From Holosporaceae bacterium UBA3830 (GTDB taxonomy: Bacteria; Pseudomonadota; Alphaproteobacteria; UBA3830): 22,938 bases of DNA. Positions 7,692 to 13,868 of this stretch are shown piece after piece. Location of the stretch: positions 1 through 22,938 of the forward strand of contig DGIE01000056.1 in NCBI GenBank assembly GCA_002393025.1, written 5' to 3'. The translations under genes and the position numbers were made by a program. Position 1 is the first letter of the stretch, and every line of letters begins with the position of its first letter. Under the pieces are notes generated by a model that did no database searches, was not told where the DNA came from, and saw only the letters and a list, made by a program, of their open reading frames with translations.

Positions 7692-9000
7692 CGAAATCTA
7701 CGGCGATGAATTAAAAATCAAAAAAATATCTCATGCACTGAATAATAAGCATCCAGCGGACATCTCGGATATCATCGAGGATTTGGATTCCGATTCCCGT
7801 AAAATATTTTTTAAACTCACACCTCAATTAGTAGATTCTCGAGTACTGGTAAATCTTGTGAATCCCTACCGAACAAAAACTATTGCTTTCTTTGGATTAG
7901 AACATTTTAAGAACTCAATACATCTGCTGAAAAAAGATGAGTTAATTGAGTTAATTGAACAGCTTAACGTCAAGGAACGAAAAACATTTATTGAGATGAT
8001 ACCGAAAAGGATGAAAGACATCGTCAAATTTCTCATGACGTATCCTGAAAATTCGGTTGGACGCAATATGTCTTTTGATTTTATCCTGATTTCTGAAAAT
8101 TTTTCGGTAGAGGAAACTCTCAAATATCTCAAAGAAAAAAAAGAGATTCCCGACAGCTGTTCAGAAATCTTTATCGAAGACGACTCCCACAGACTCACTG
8201 GACTGATTTCTCTCACCCGCCTGCTGAAATCACATAAAAAGAAAAAACTAAAAGACATTGAAAGTCCGGATATAGTAGAAATTATAGACACTGATGATCA
8301 AGAAGTAGCACATAATTTGTTCAACAAATACCATTTTGTAAGACTTCCGGTGGTTGACAACAATAACCATATGATCGGACTGATCAGATCAGCGGATCTT
8401 ATAGACATTGCTCAGGAAGAAATTACCGAAGATTTCAGTCAATTAACTGGAACCTCCGAAGACGATGAAATAAATTCTTCTCTTTTGTCAAGCTGTTTCA
8501 AAAGACTCCGTTGGTTATCATTTGCTGTAATTAACACATTGCTGTCCCCGTTCATTATTTCACTGTTTCAAGATACTATCCAACAAATTGTTTCTTTGGC
8601 GGTGCTAATGCCGATTGCAGGGGCACTTGGTGGAAATATTGGTATTCAAACGGCAAGTGTAATCATAAAAGCTTTTTCCACAGAGGCATTTCGTGAAGAA
8701 CAGTATTCTAAGGTAATTAAAAATGAAACTCTTATAGGAATTTTCAACGGATTAATGATTGGTCTTCTGCTGGGAGTGATAGTATTCTTTTGGTTTCATG
8801 TTTTTAAATTATCCTTGCTTCTGTGCGGAACTATGGTGTTTTGCGCGACCTGGTCTTCGTTCGTAGGAGCATCTCTTCCCATAGTTTTTTATCATTTTGG
8901 GTACGATTCTTCTCTCAGTTCCGGTCCTTTAATTACAACAATAACTGATGTCTCGGGATATATTGTATTTCTGGGATTGGCTTACATATTTCTGGTTTAA
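7651..9000 (+). CDS. mgtE: Magnesium transporter MgtE
   Basis: MgtE is a homodimeric inner-membrane Mg2+ channel gated by cytosolic Mg2+. The protein has 449 residues, the usual length. The cytosolic N domain covers about residues 20-125 (HPADISDIIEDLD near 34-46). Paired CBS domains cover about 135-255 (RLPVVD, MIGLIRSADLIDI). The membrane domain starts near 285 with five predicted helices. It contains LMPIAGALGGNIGIQT (about 319-334), the signature of the pore helix, and D433 in ITDVSGY, matching the pore Asp of the family. The start has AGGAG upstream. The gene stands alone downstream of a leader with a hairpin and a short overlapping ORF. Confidence 0.95.
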   Translation: MPKVSRKIFNIINNEIYGDELKIKKISHALNNKHPADISDIIEDLDSDSRKIFFKLTPQLVDSRVLVNLVNPYRTKTIAFFGLEHFKNSIHLLKKDELIELIEQLNVKERKTFIEMIPKRMKDIVKFLMTYPENSVGRNMSFDFILISENFSVEETLKYLKEKKEIPDSCSEIFIEDDSHRLTGLISLTRLLKSHKKKKLKDIESPDIVEIIDTDDQEVAHNLFNKYHFVRLPVVDNNNHMIGLIRSADLIDIAQEEITEDFSQLTGTSEDDEINSSLLSSCFKRLRWLSFAVINTLLSPFIISLFQDTIQQIVSLAVLMPIAGALGGNIGIQTASVIIKAFSTEAFREEQYSKVIKNETLIGIFNGLMIGLLLGVIVFFWFHVFKLSLLLCGTMVFCATWSSFVGASLPIVFYHFGYDSSLSSGPLITTITDVSGYIVFLGLAYIFLV

Positions 9001-9016
9001 AAATCAATGTTATGGA

Positions 9017-9044
9017 TTGACATTTTGGTTAAAAGAGATATAAT
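9017..9044 (+). promoter_or_regulatory. Near-perfect sigma-70 promoter of the thioesterase-grpE-HAD operon
   Basis: Consensus TTGACA (9017-9022) and TATAAT (9039-9044) are separated by 16 bases, the best match in the window. The start site would be near 9051, leaving about 22 bases before the ATG at 9073. No heat-shock (sigma-32) promoter is seen upstream of grpE. Confidence 0.85.
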
Positions 9045-9072
9045 TCAACTCCATTAGTTGAGAGAGATTACA

Positions 9073-9468
9073 ATGATCACTAAAGAAAGAATTTTGGTTT
9101 CGAGAACGATCGCTGTACCAGCGGATACAAATCCATGGGGAGATATTTTCGGCGGATGGATCATGTCTCTGATGGATATTGCTGCGGGAAGCATAGCCGC
9201 TCGTTTGGCACGCGGATCTATTGCTACAAAGGCAATCAATAATGTTACTTTTGATGCTCCTATCTTTGTAGGAGACGAAGTTTCGGTTTATGCTGAAGTC
9301 GAAAAAATCGGAAACACTTCTATGACACTGAACGTGTACGTGGACATCTGCAGAAAGGGAAGCAGCGAAGTGTTGAACGCCGTTAAAGGAACCTTTATAA
9401 TGGTGGCGCTGGATGAGAATCGCAGACCGCGTCCAGTGAAGGCCTTTTGGGAAGAGTCTGAGAAATAA
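9073..9468 (+). CDS. Acyl-CoA thioesterase, YciA-like hotdog protein
   Basis: This protein of 131 residues belongs to the hotdog-fold acyl-CoA thioesterases, which hydrolyse acyl-CoA to free acid and CoA. The segment PADTNPWGDIFGGWIMSLMD (about residues 16-35) is the YciA-type active-site region; G-D-I-F-G-G and the following M-D are strongly conserved. AINNVTFDAPIFVGD (about 55-69) is the second family signature. The ATG at 9073 is preferred; an in-frame TTG at 9058 is too near the predicted transcription start. It heads an operon with grpE, 20 bases downstream. Substrate chain length cannot be read from sequence. Confidence 0.9.
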   Translation: MITKERILVSRTIAVPADTNPWGDIFGGWIMSLMDIAAGSIAARLARGSIATKAINNVTFDAPIFVGDEVSVYAEVEKIGNTSMTLNVYVDICRKGSSEVLNAVKGTFIMVALDENRRPRPVKAFWEESEK

Positions 9469-9488
9469 TTTTGGGAAAAGATCGGATT

Positions 9489-10055
9489 ATGGAAAATAAA
9501 GAGGAAAACGATAACTTAGAAGAGCAGGTTGGGTCTAAGGCGAATACTGAAGTTTCAAAGGAAGCTTCTGAAAGTTCCGAAACAGAGGAAAATTTACCTG
9601 ATCAGATTGCCTCTTTGAAGGATGCTCTGCTTCGAAAAACAGCGGAATCTGAAAATTTGAGAAAGCGCCTCGAGAAAGAGAAGGATGACGCAGTAAAGTA
9701 TTCCAATAAGAGTTTTGCTAGAGATCTTTTGTCAGTTCTGGATAATTTCGAGAGAATTAACGCAAATATTGATTCCGTAAAATACAAAATTGACGCTGAT
9801 CCCAATCTGAAAGCTTACTTCGACGGAATTGCGATTTGCGAAAAAGAATTGCTGTCGATTTTTCAGAGGTACGGCGTTTCTCGTGTAGATGTTTCCGCCG
9901 GAGATATATTTGATCATGAGTTACATCAGGCAATGTGTGAGGTTGACGACGATCAACTTCCCGCGGGGGCGGTAGTAAAGGTCTTTCAAACTGGATACAA
10001 ATACCATGACAGGTTGCTACGCCCAGCAATGGTAAGCGTGTCCAAGAAAAAATGA
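9489..10055 (+). CDS. grpE: GrpE, nucleotide exchange factor of DnaK
   Basis: GrpE releases ADP from DnaK in the Hsp70 chaperone cycle. The 188 residues start with an acidic, low-complexity tail, followed by a long coiled-coil dimerisation helix (about 45-80, with AESENLRKRLEKEKDDA). The conserved DLLSVLDNFERI lies near 78-89. The C-terminal beta domain holds GDIFDHELHQAM and GYKYHDRLLRPAMVSVSK, both family hallmarks. The ATG at 9489 is preferred to an in-frame TTG at 9471. Neither dnaK/dnaJ nor hrcA is nearby. Confidence 0.96.
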   Translation: MENKEENDNLEEQVGSKANTEVSKEASESSETEENLPDQIASLKDALLRKTAESENLRKRLEKEKDDAVKYSNKSFARDLLSVLDNFERINANIDSVKYKIDADPNLKAYFDGIAICEKELLSIFQRYGVSRVDVSAGDIFDHELHQAMCEVDDDQLPAGAVVKVFQTGYKYHDRLLRPAMVSVSKKK

Positions 10056-10082
10056 TAAGTTGCGGTGTCGAAGAGGCAATCC

Positions 10083-10625
10083 GTGGAGAGCAGCGAGGAA
10101 GTTGTTTGTGTCGACTTGGATGGAACACTGATAAAGAATGACTTATCTTGGGATTCCGCCAAGAGATTTGCGAAAAAAGGCTTATTCAATATATTCAGGT
10201 TGGTTTTTTGGGCACTTAAAGGAATTCCTTACCTTAAATATAAATTGGCAGAAGAAATTGAGATTGATCCGTCTACTCTTTCCTACAATTTTAAGTTTTT
10301 GCATCATATTATCCAAAAGAAAGCAGAAGGAAGTCGGATATATCTGGCGACTGGATCTACTGAAAAGTATGCTAACCAGGTTGCTGATTACCTCCAGATC
10401 TTCGATGGAGTTTTTGCAAGCGATTTAAAAACGAATCTGGTTGGAAAAAACAAGGCTCGAAAACTTTCGGAATCATTCCCTGAAGGATTTACTTATGCGG
10501 GAAACAGCATAGATGATCTTCATGTTTGGAAAGAGGCTTCAAAAAAGATTCTCGTTAATCCAAGCAAAAAAGTCGAACAAGCAATGTGTTCTGTTCCACA
10601 CATACTAGTCTTAGACTTTAAGTAA
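10083..10625 (+). CDS. HAD-superfamily phosphatase, homologous to the HAD half of HAD-UbiA fusions
   Basis: A HAD hydrolase of about 180 residues: motif I DLDGTL (just after the N-terminus), motif II in YLATGS, the lysine of motif III in VGKNKARKL, and motif IV in YAGNSIDDLHVW. The linker pattern (KGIPYLKYKLA, FDGVFASDLKTNLVGKNKA) is what I recall from the N-terminal half of proteins in which a HAD domain is fused to a UbiA prenyltransferase. Here the protein ends after VLDFK and no prenyltransferase half follows. The start is uncertain: GTG at 10083 has AGAGG 6 bases upstream; an in-frame GTG at 10065 would add six residues but has no ribosome site. It is the last gene of the thioesterase-grpE operon. 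The substrate is unknown. Confidence 0.85.
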   Translation: MESSEEVVCVDLDGTLIKNDLSWDSAKRFAKKGLFNIFRLVFWALKGIPYLKYKLAEEIEIDPSTLSYNFKFLHHIIQKKAEGSRIYLATGSTEKYANQVADYLQIFDGVFASDLKTNLVGKNKARKLSESFPEGFTYAGNSIDDLHVWKEASKKILVNPSKKVEQAMCSVPHILVLDFK

Positions 10626-10714
10626 CAAGTTACTACGCCGATCCTAGAATCCAAGAGATATCTCTATCAACAGACTTCCAAGTTGTGCATCTGCATGCGA
10701 AAATCCATCAAATT

Positions 10715-10742
10715 TTGGTTATTGTGTTGCATAAATGACCAA
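10715..10742. promoter_or_regulatory. Inverted repeat upstream of the HU gene, possible operator
   Basis: TTGGTTAT (10715-10722) is mirrored by ATGACCAA (10735-10742) across 12 bases, with one non-Watson-Crick position. It lies upstream of the predicted HU promoter. The 199-base spacer also contains the perfect 12-base palindrome AGAGATATCTCT at 10654-10665. No terminator for the preceding gene is evident. Confidence 0.3.
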
Positions 10743-10767
10743 CTATCTTCAGTTTACAGTATCTCTA

Positions 10768-10797
10768 TTGCAAATGTGAGTAAATTAGTGTTAGAGT
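10768..10797 (+). promoter_or_regulatory. Putative promoter of the HU gene
   Basis: TTGCAA (10768-10773) and TAGAGT (10792-10797) are 18 bases apart, with an extended TG at 10789-10790. The start codon at 10825 and an AGAGG ribosome site follow at suitable distances. Confidence 0.4.
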
Positions 10798-10824
10798 TGG
10801 ACATTGTAGTACTAGAGGTAAAAA

Positions 10825-11097
10825 ATGAACAAAACAGAGTTGATTCATAAAGTTGCGGAAGGTTGCGGACTATCCCAGAAGAATGTTGGGGATTGCTTAA
10901 ATTCCATTATTGAGGTAATCCAAGGTGAGCTAAAATCCGGCGGAGATGTGGTTATTCCAGGATTCGGTTCGTTCTCGGTTGGAGAGAGAGCTGCCAGAAC
11001 TGCACGAAACTTTCAGACAGGAAAAATGATGGATATTCCTGCAACAAAGACTGTAAAGTTTAAGGTCGGTAAGACGTTAAAAGAGTCAGTCAGATAA
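10825..11097 (+). CDS. HU/IHF-type nucleoid DNA-binding protein
   Basis: A 90-residue protein of the HU family, which bends DNA as a dimer and organises the nucleoid. It starts MNKTELIHKVAE, has the HU signature GFGSFSVGERAARTARN (about 46-62), and ends with FKVGKTLKESV. The arm-tip motif, almost always R-N-P, is R-N-F here: Phe63 replaces the proline that intercalates between base pairs in HU and IHF. The following VKFKVGK also lacks the usual proline of VPxFKxGK. The general HU consensus fits better than IHF, but the subtype is not certain. It is a single-gene unit with its own promoter and terminators. Confidence 0.95.
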   Translation: MNKTELIHKVAEGCGLSQKNVGDCLNSIIEVIQGELKSGGDVVIPGFGSFSVGERAARTARNFQTGKMMDIPATKTVKFKVGKTLKESVR

Positions 11098-11104
11098 ATT
11101 TTGG

Positions 11105-11130
11105 GGAGATAGCTATATCTCCTTTCTTTG
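11105..11130 (+). terminator. Terminator after the HU gene
   Basis: GGAGATA (11105-11111) pairs with TATCTCC (11116-11122) around GCTA and is followed by TTTCTTTG. It lies 7 bases after the HU stop. Stem and T-run are moderate. Confidence 0.6.
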
Positions 11131-11183
11131 TATGTCTATGCATTCGGGTTAGTAGGGTGTTGTTGTATTCGCGGATGTAAAAA

Positions 11184-11217
11184 AGCCCCAGTTGGTGCTG
11201 GGGTTTTGTCGTTTTTT
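11184..11217. terminator. Bidirectional terminator between HU and the barrel genes
   Basis: CCCCAG (11187-11192) and CTGGGG (11199-11204) form a GC-rich stem with a 6-base loop, extended outward by A-T pairs. On + it is followed by TTTTGTCGTTTTTTT; on - it is followed by six T's. It suits convergent transcription of the HU gene and the barrel gene that ends at 11229. Confidence 0.85.
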
Positions 11218-11228
11218 TACAAAAGGAA

Positions 11229-11864
11229 TCAGTACCTTATGTTGTACTTTGCTAAGGCGCGAACGGTCCACCCTTTGTTCGCCTGGATTTTTTTAATTCC
11301 CGTCGTTTCCTTGTTATCCAATTTAAATCCAAAGTTATAGTCAGCCTCTATGGATGTCGAAAATTTCTTGCAGAAGATTTTTTCAGCACCAGCTCCTAAC
11401 ACAAAGGAGGTTTTATTCTTTGAATAATCGTGAATTCCGTCGCAGAACGACAATTTCGACCACGCACAACCAAATTTTCCGTATCCCAGTACACCATGAT
11501 GTGTTGCGTACCCCAATTTCACGTCAACTTGAGGCCTAAACCCTTTCATTTGAAGGTTACTCTTATCGTTAAGATACCCCATTTTCTTTCTGTTTTTCGT
11601 AAAATCAATCAAAAACTCTCCACCAAGGTAAGCATTGTTTTGGAATACCTTACCACCTCCAATTACAAAAGCCCCTATAAAACTATTGGCTTTCATAGTA
11701 TCTAATCCTTCAAGGGTCGTCTTAAAAAAACTTCCTCCGATTCCCAACCCAGCGTAGATGCTACTGAAGACACTTGCCGAAACAGCCTCTGCAACCTCCA
11801 CTTCTTCTGCATTTGCTGAAAACACCATTGCACAAACTGCTGCGCTTAACATTACTTTTTTCAT
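11229..11864 (-). CDS. Outer-membrane beta-barrel protein, paralogue 1
   Basis: A porin-like small barrel of 211 residues. The signal peptide MKKVMLSAAVCAMVFSANA ends near residue 19. The mature part shows alternating beta-strand patterns (SSIYAGLGIGGSF, FIGAFVIGGGKVF, LGGEFLIDFTKNR, VDVKLGYATHH, KFSTSIEADYNFGF) and ends in an aromatic residue (KYNIRY), as expected for BAM recognition. It resembles the eight-stranded Omp25/OmpX-like group, but a precise family cannot be assigned. The ribosome site AGGAG lies just upstream. It is the most distal of three tandem paralogues and diverges more from the other two than they do from each other at the 3' end. Confidence 0.88.
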   Translation of the reverse strand: MKKVMLSAAVCAMVFSANAEEVEVAEAVSASVFSSIYAGLGIGGSFFKTTLEGLDTMKANSFIGAFVIGGGKVFQNNAYLGGEFLIDFTKNRKKMGYLNDKSNLQMKGFRPQVDVKLGYATHHGVLGYGKFGCAWSKLSFCDGIHDYSKNKTSFVLGAGAEKIFCKKFSTSIEADYNFGFKLDNKETTGIKKIQANKGWTVRALAKYNIRY

Positions 11865-11894
11865 TTCAACTCCTATAATTACAAAACTATTCCG

Positions 11895-11923
11895 AGAATA
11901 CGACAGACAATTAACTTCCTCAA
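11895..11923 (-). promoter_or_regulatory. Promoter of barrel paralogue 1
   Basis: On the - strand, TTGAGG (11918-11923) and TATTCT (11895-11900) are separated by 17 bases, 31 bases before the start codon. Confidence 0.5.
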
Positions 11924-11945
11924 TAACTTAAAAAGTTTTCTCTAA

Positions 11946-11966
11946 ACACGGTGATTTTTTTACAAC
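11946..11966 (-). promoter_or_regulatory. Upstream element shared with paralogue 2
   Basis: On the - strand this reads GTTGTAAAAAAATCACCGTG. A similar element, GTTGCAAAAATAACACGGT, lies at 12777-12795 before paralogue 2. In both cases the GTTG end is about 101-102 bases upstream of the start codon, above the -35. It could be an activator or repressor site, or a residue of duplication. Confidence 0.35.
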
Positions 11967-12039
11967 ATTCAGGTAGAACAATTTTTACGAAAATTTAATA
12001 AAATATTGCATAGCATTCATTGTTGAGAATTTTTCAACC

Positions 12040-12064
12040 AAAAAGCCTCGACAAAAGCCGAGGC
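12040..12064 (-). terminator. Terminator of barrel paralogue 2
   Basis: On the - strand GCCTCG (12059-12064, complement) pairs with CGAGGC (12045-12050) across an 8-base loop and is followed by five T's (12040-12044). Confidence 0.75.
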
Positions 12065-12236
12065 CAACTAAACATTCCGACAAAAGCGAAACGAATATCG
12101 AAATTAGTACTTCACGTTGTACTTAACCAAAGCACGGACGGTCCAACCTTTGTTGTAACGAACATTGTCCTTCTTCCATCCAAAATTATAATCTCCCTCT
12201 AAAGCGGTGGAGAATTTTTTGCAGAAAGCCTTCTCA
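12040..12236. repeat. Direct repeat, copy 1 (3' end of paralogue 2 plus terminator)
   Basis: This 197-base segment repeats without gaps at 12835-13031. In the coding portion (12104-12236) I count two differences in 133 bases. In the 3' untranslated portion I count about eight in 64. Identity stops abruptly after 12236. Confidence 0.85.
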
Positions 12237-12694
12237 ACACCCGCTCCTAGAACGACAGACGCTTTAGTCTTGGAATCAGCACCATTGTTGTAGTTAGAAA
12301 CCTTAGACCAAGCGCATCCCAACTTTCCGTAGGCCAATACGTTATTACGGAAGACATAACCAGCTTTTACATCGACCTGTGGGAAATAACCCTTGCTCTG
12401 CAAATTGTTATGGTTCTCCCATTTTCTGTTTTTCATGAAATCAGAGAGGAATTCACCACCAAGATACACGTTGTTGTTGAATACCTTTCCGCCACCGAGC
12501 ACGAAAGCCCCCATAAAACGGTTAGCCTTCAAATCCCCGCACTTCAAGAAACTTCCACCGATTCCCAACCCGGCGTAGATGCTACTGAAGACACTCGACC
12601 GTACAGCCTCCTCAACTAATACTTCCTCGGCTACGTCCGCGTTCGCCGAGAACGCCATCGCACAAATCACTGCGCTTAACATTACTTTTTTCAT
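12104..12694 (-). CDS. Outer-membrane beta-barrel protein, paralogue 2
   Basis: A 196-residue barrel closely related to its neighbours. The signal peptide MKKVMLSAVICAMAFSANA ends near residue 19. Strand segments SSIYAGLGIGGSF, FMGAFVLGGGKVF, LGGEFLSDFMKNR, VDVKAGYVFRNN and LEGDYNFGW are conserved with paralogue 1, and the C-terminus is aromatic (KYNVKY). GGGAG precedes the start. The last about 39 residues differ from paralogue 3 at one position only, while the upstream half is much more divergent. It probably has its own promoter and terminator, so the paralogues can be expressed separately. Confidence 0.88.
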   Translation of the reverse strand: MKKVMLSAVICAMAFSANADVAEEVLVEEAVRSSVFSSIYAGLGIGGSFLKCGDLKANRFMGAFVLGGGKVFNNNVYLGGEFLSDFMKNRKWENHNNLQSKGYFPQVDVKAGYVFRNNVLAYGKLGCAWSKVSNYNNGADSKTKASVVLGAGVEKAFCKKFSTALEGDYNFGWKKDNVRYNKGWTVRALVKYNVKY

Positions 12695-12723
12695 TCTAAA
12701 CTCCCAAATTTAAAAGCAAGTCA

Positions 12724-12752
12724 AAGCTACAATAAGTTTGTCTGATTTTCAA
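12724..12752 (-). promoter_or_regulatory. Putative promoter of barrel paralogue 2
   Basis: On the - strand, TTGAAA (12747-12752) and TAGCTT (12724-12729) are 17 bases apart, 30 bases before the ATG. The -10 is weak, but the position matches that of paralogue 1. Confidence 0.4.
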
Positions 12753-12776
12753 CTATTTGTGAAACTTTTCGGGTTA

Positions 12777-12795
12777 ACCGTGTTATTTTTGCAAC
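12777..12795 (-). promoter_or_regulatory. Upstream element shared with paralogue 1
   Basis: On the - strand this reads GTTGCAAAAATAACACGGT. It matches the element at 11946-11966 in sequence and in distance to the start codon (about 101 bases). A shorter GTTGCAAAA also occurs at 13611-13619, directly before the shortened paralogue 3. Confidence 0.35.
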
Positions 12796-12833
12796 AGGAA
12801 TCTCAGCCAAATACATCCTTTTGGTTTTTATGC

Positions 12834-12859
12834 AAAAAAGCCCCGACAGAAGCCGAGGC
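12834..12859 (-). terminator. Terminator of barrel paralogue 3
   Basis: On the - strand GCCTCG pairs with CGGGGC (one G-U) across an 8-base loop, followed by TTTTTT (12834-12839). It is homologous to the terminator at 12040-12064. Confidence 0.7.
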
Positions 12860-13031
12860 CAATTAAACACTCCGACAAAAGCGAAATGTATGTCGAGATT
12901 AGTACTTCACGTTGTACTTAACCAAAGCACGGATGGTCCAACCTTTGTTGTAACGAACATTGTCCTTCTTCCATCCAAAATTATAATCTCCCTCTAAAGC
13001 GGTGGAGAATTTTTTGCAGAAAGCCTTTTCA
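12835..13031. repeat. Direct repeat, copy 2 (3' end of paralogue 3 plus terminator)
   Basis: Second copy of the 197-base repeat whose first copy is 12040-12236, offset by 795 bases. The coding half is nearly identical; the noncoding half has drifted. Confidence 0.85.
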
Positions 13032-13606
13032 GCTCCTAAACCAACAACGACAGAAGCCTTTGTCTTAGCCCCTGACCCTCTGTCAATCTTAATCCACTCA
13101 CTACTACCCGGTCCTTTGTAGTAGGAATCGATGGACACCTTGGTCCAAGCACAACCCAATTTTCCATAAACCAGTGTGTTATTTTTAAATACGTACCCCA
13201 CTTTGAAGTTAACTTGAGGAACAAATCCACTGATTTTCACGTCCTCTCTTATAGATCCATCAGACGTCGCTCCTAGTGAAGGACTACCCGCAGATGAGCT
13301 TGATCCATTCTGAAGGGCTCTGAACTCCTCATTGGTGTATCTTTTGCCATTTATTACTATATTGTCGGTACGAGAATATATTACCGAATCACGAGAGACA
13401 ACGAAGCCATCATCTATTCTAACCATATCATCCTCGACGGAATCGTTAACGCCTTGAATACTTATATCGGCTTCCCGCGAAATTTTCTTGTTCTTTGAAA
13501 CATCCATGAGGAACTCAGCACCAATGTATACGTTGTTGCTGAACACTTTTCCGCCACCGATTACAAAAGAACCAGTAAAACGATTCGCTTTGATACCCAC
13601 TTTCAT
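12899..13606 (-). CDS. Outer-membrane beta-barrel paralogue 3, 5'-truncated, probable pseudogene
   Basis: The open frame gives 235 residues but starts at MKVGIKANRFTGSFVIGGGKVF, which aligns with about residue 45 onward of paralogue 2. The signal peptide and first strand are missing. An in-frame TAA lies nine codons upstream of the ATG, no start codon lies between, and no Shine-Dalgarno is visible, so a longer start is excluded. Without a signal the product would not reach the outer membrane. The rest is intact up to the aromatic C-terminus (KYNVKY). It carries an extra 60-70 residues, rich in Ser, Gly and Asp, in what should be the first or second surface loop (about residues 36-120), and a longer later loop (YKGPGSSEW region). 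The 3' end is almost identical to paralogue 2. Either a recent pseudogene or a silent sequence donor for its neighbours. Confidence 0.75.
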   Translation of the reverse strand: MKVGIKANRFTGSFVIGGGKVFSNNVYIGAEFLMDVSKNKKISREADISIQGVNDSVEDDMVRIDDGFVVSRDSVIYSRTDNIVINGKRYTNEEFRALQNGSSSSAGSPSLGATSDGSIREDVKISGFVPQVNFKVGYVFKNNTLVYGKLGCAWTKVSIDSYYKGPGSSEWIKIDRGSGAKTKASVVVGLGAEKAFCKKFSTALEGDYNFGWKKDNVRYNKGWTIRALVKYNVKY

Positions 13607-13868
13607 CGATTTTGCAACATATATTTCGTATTAAAAAAATTTAAACTAAAATATTTAACCAATATCAATGAATTACGCAATTTTACACTTAAAAGTTAAC
13701 AAATTATTAATTTTTACCCATCCCTCCAAACTGATCTCAAATTCTCGTCATTTTCTACTCTTGTACAGAAAAATCGTCTCTCTATTCCATTGCCTAAATG
13801 AGGGAGATTCTTGTATTTGGAATTTTTATTTAGTAGACTCGACTCTGTGTTTATTATTGGGGTTTGTT
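13607..13868. other. Intergenic region between barrel array and pepA
   Basis: The 262 bases between divergent genes hold the pepA promoter (13811-13839) and one GTTAACAAAT motif (13695-13704). The barrel-side part has no recognisable - strand promoter or ribosome site for the truncated paralogue. Although the pepA frame is open through 13668-13868, that stretch has no family similarity and is taken as noncoding. Confidence 0.5.
13811..13839 (+). promoter_or_regulatory. Promoter of the pepA operon
   Basis: TTGTAT (13811-13816) and TAGACT (13834-13839) are 17 bases apart. Transcription would begin near 13846, ahead of the ATG at 13869. Confidence 0.55.

Noticed and set aside
7866..8291. 141-codon - strand frame inside mgtE
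   Set aside because: It is antisense to well-conserved MgtE codons and shows no domain or ribosome site.
9757..10128. 123-codon - strand frame across grpE and the HAD gene
   Set aside because: It is a shadow of two recognised genes, with an unusual Arg/His/Pro-rich composition.
11229..13606. Barrel array as a mobile element or integron-like cassette array
   Set aside because: No transposase, integrase, terminal inverted repeats or target duplications are visible; duplication with conversion explains the repeats.
13668..13868. In-frame 67-codon extension of pepA
   Set aside because: It would sit upstream of the predicted promoter, has no PepA similarity, and the shorter form has the normal family length and a better ribosome site.
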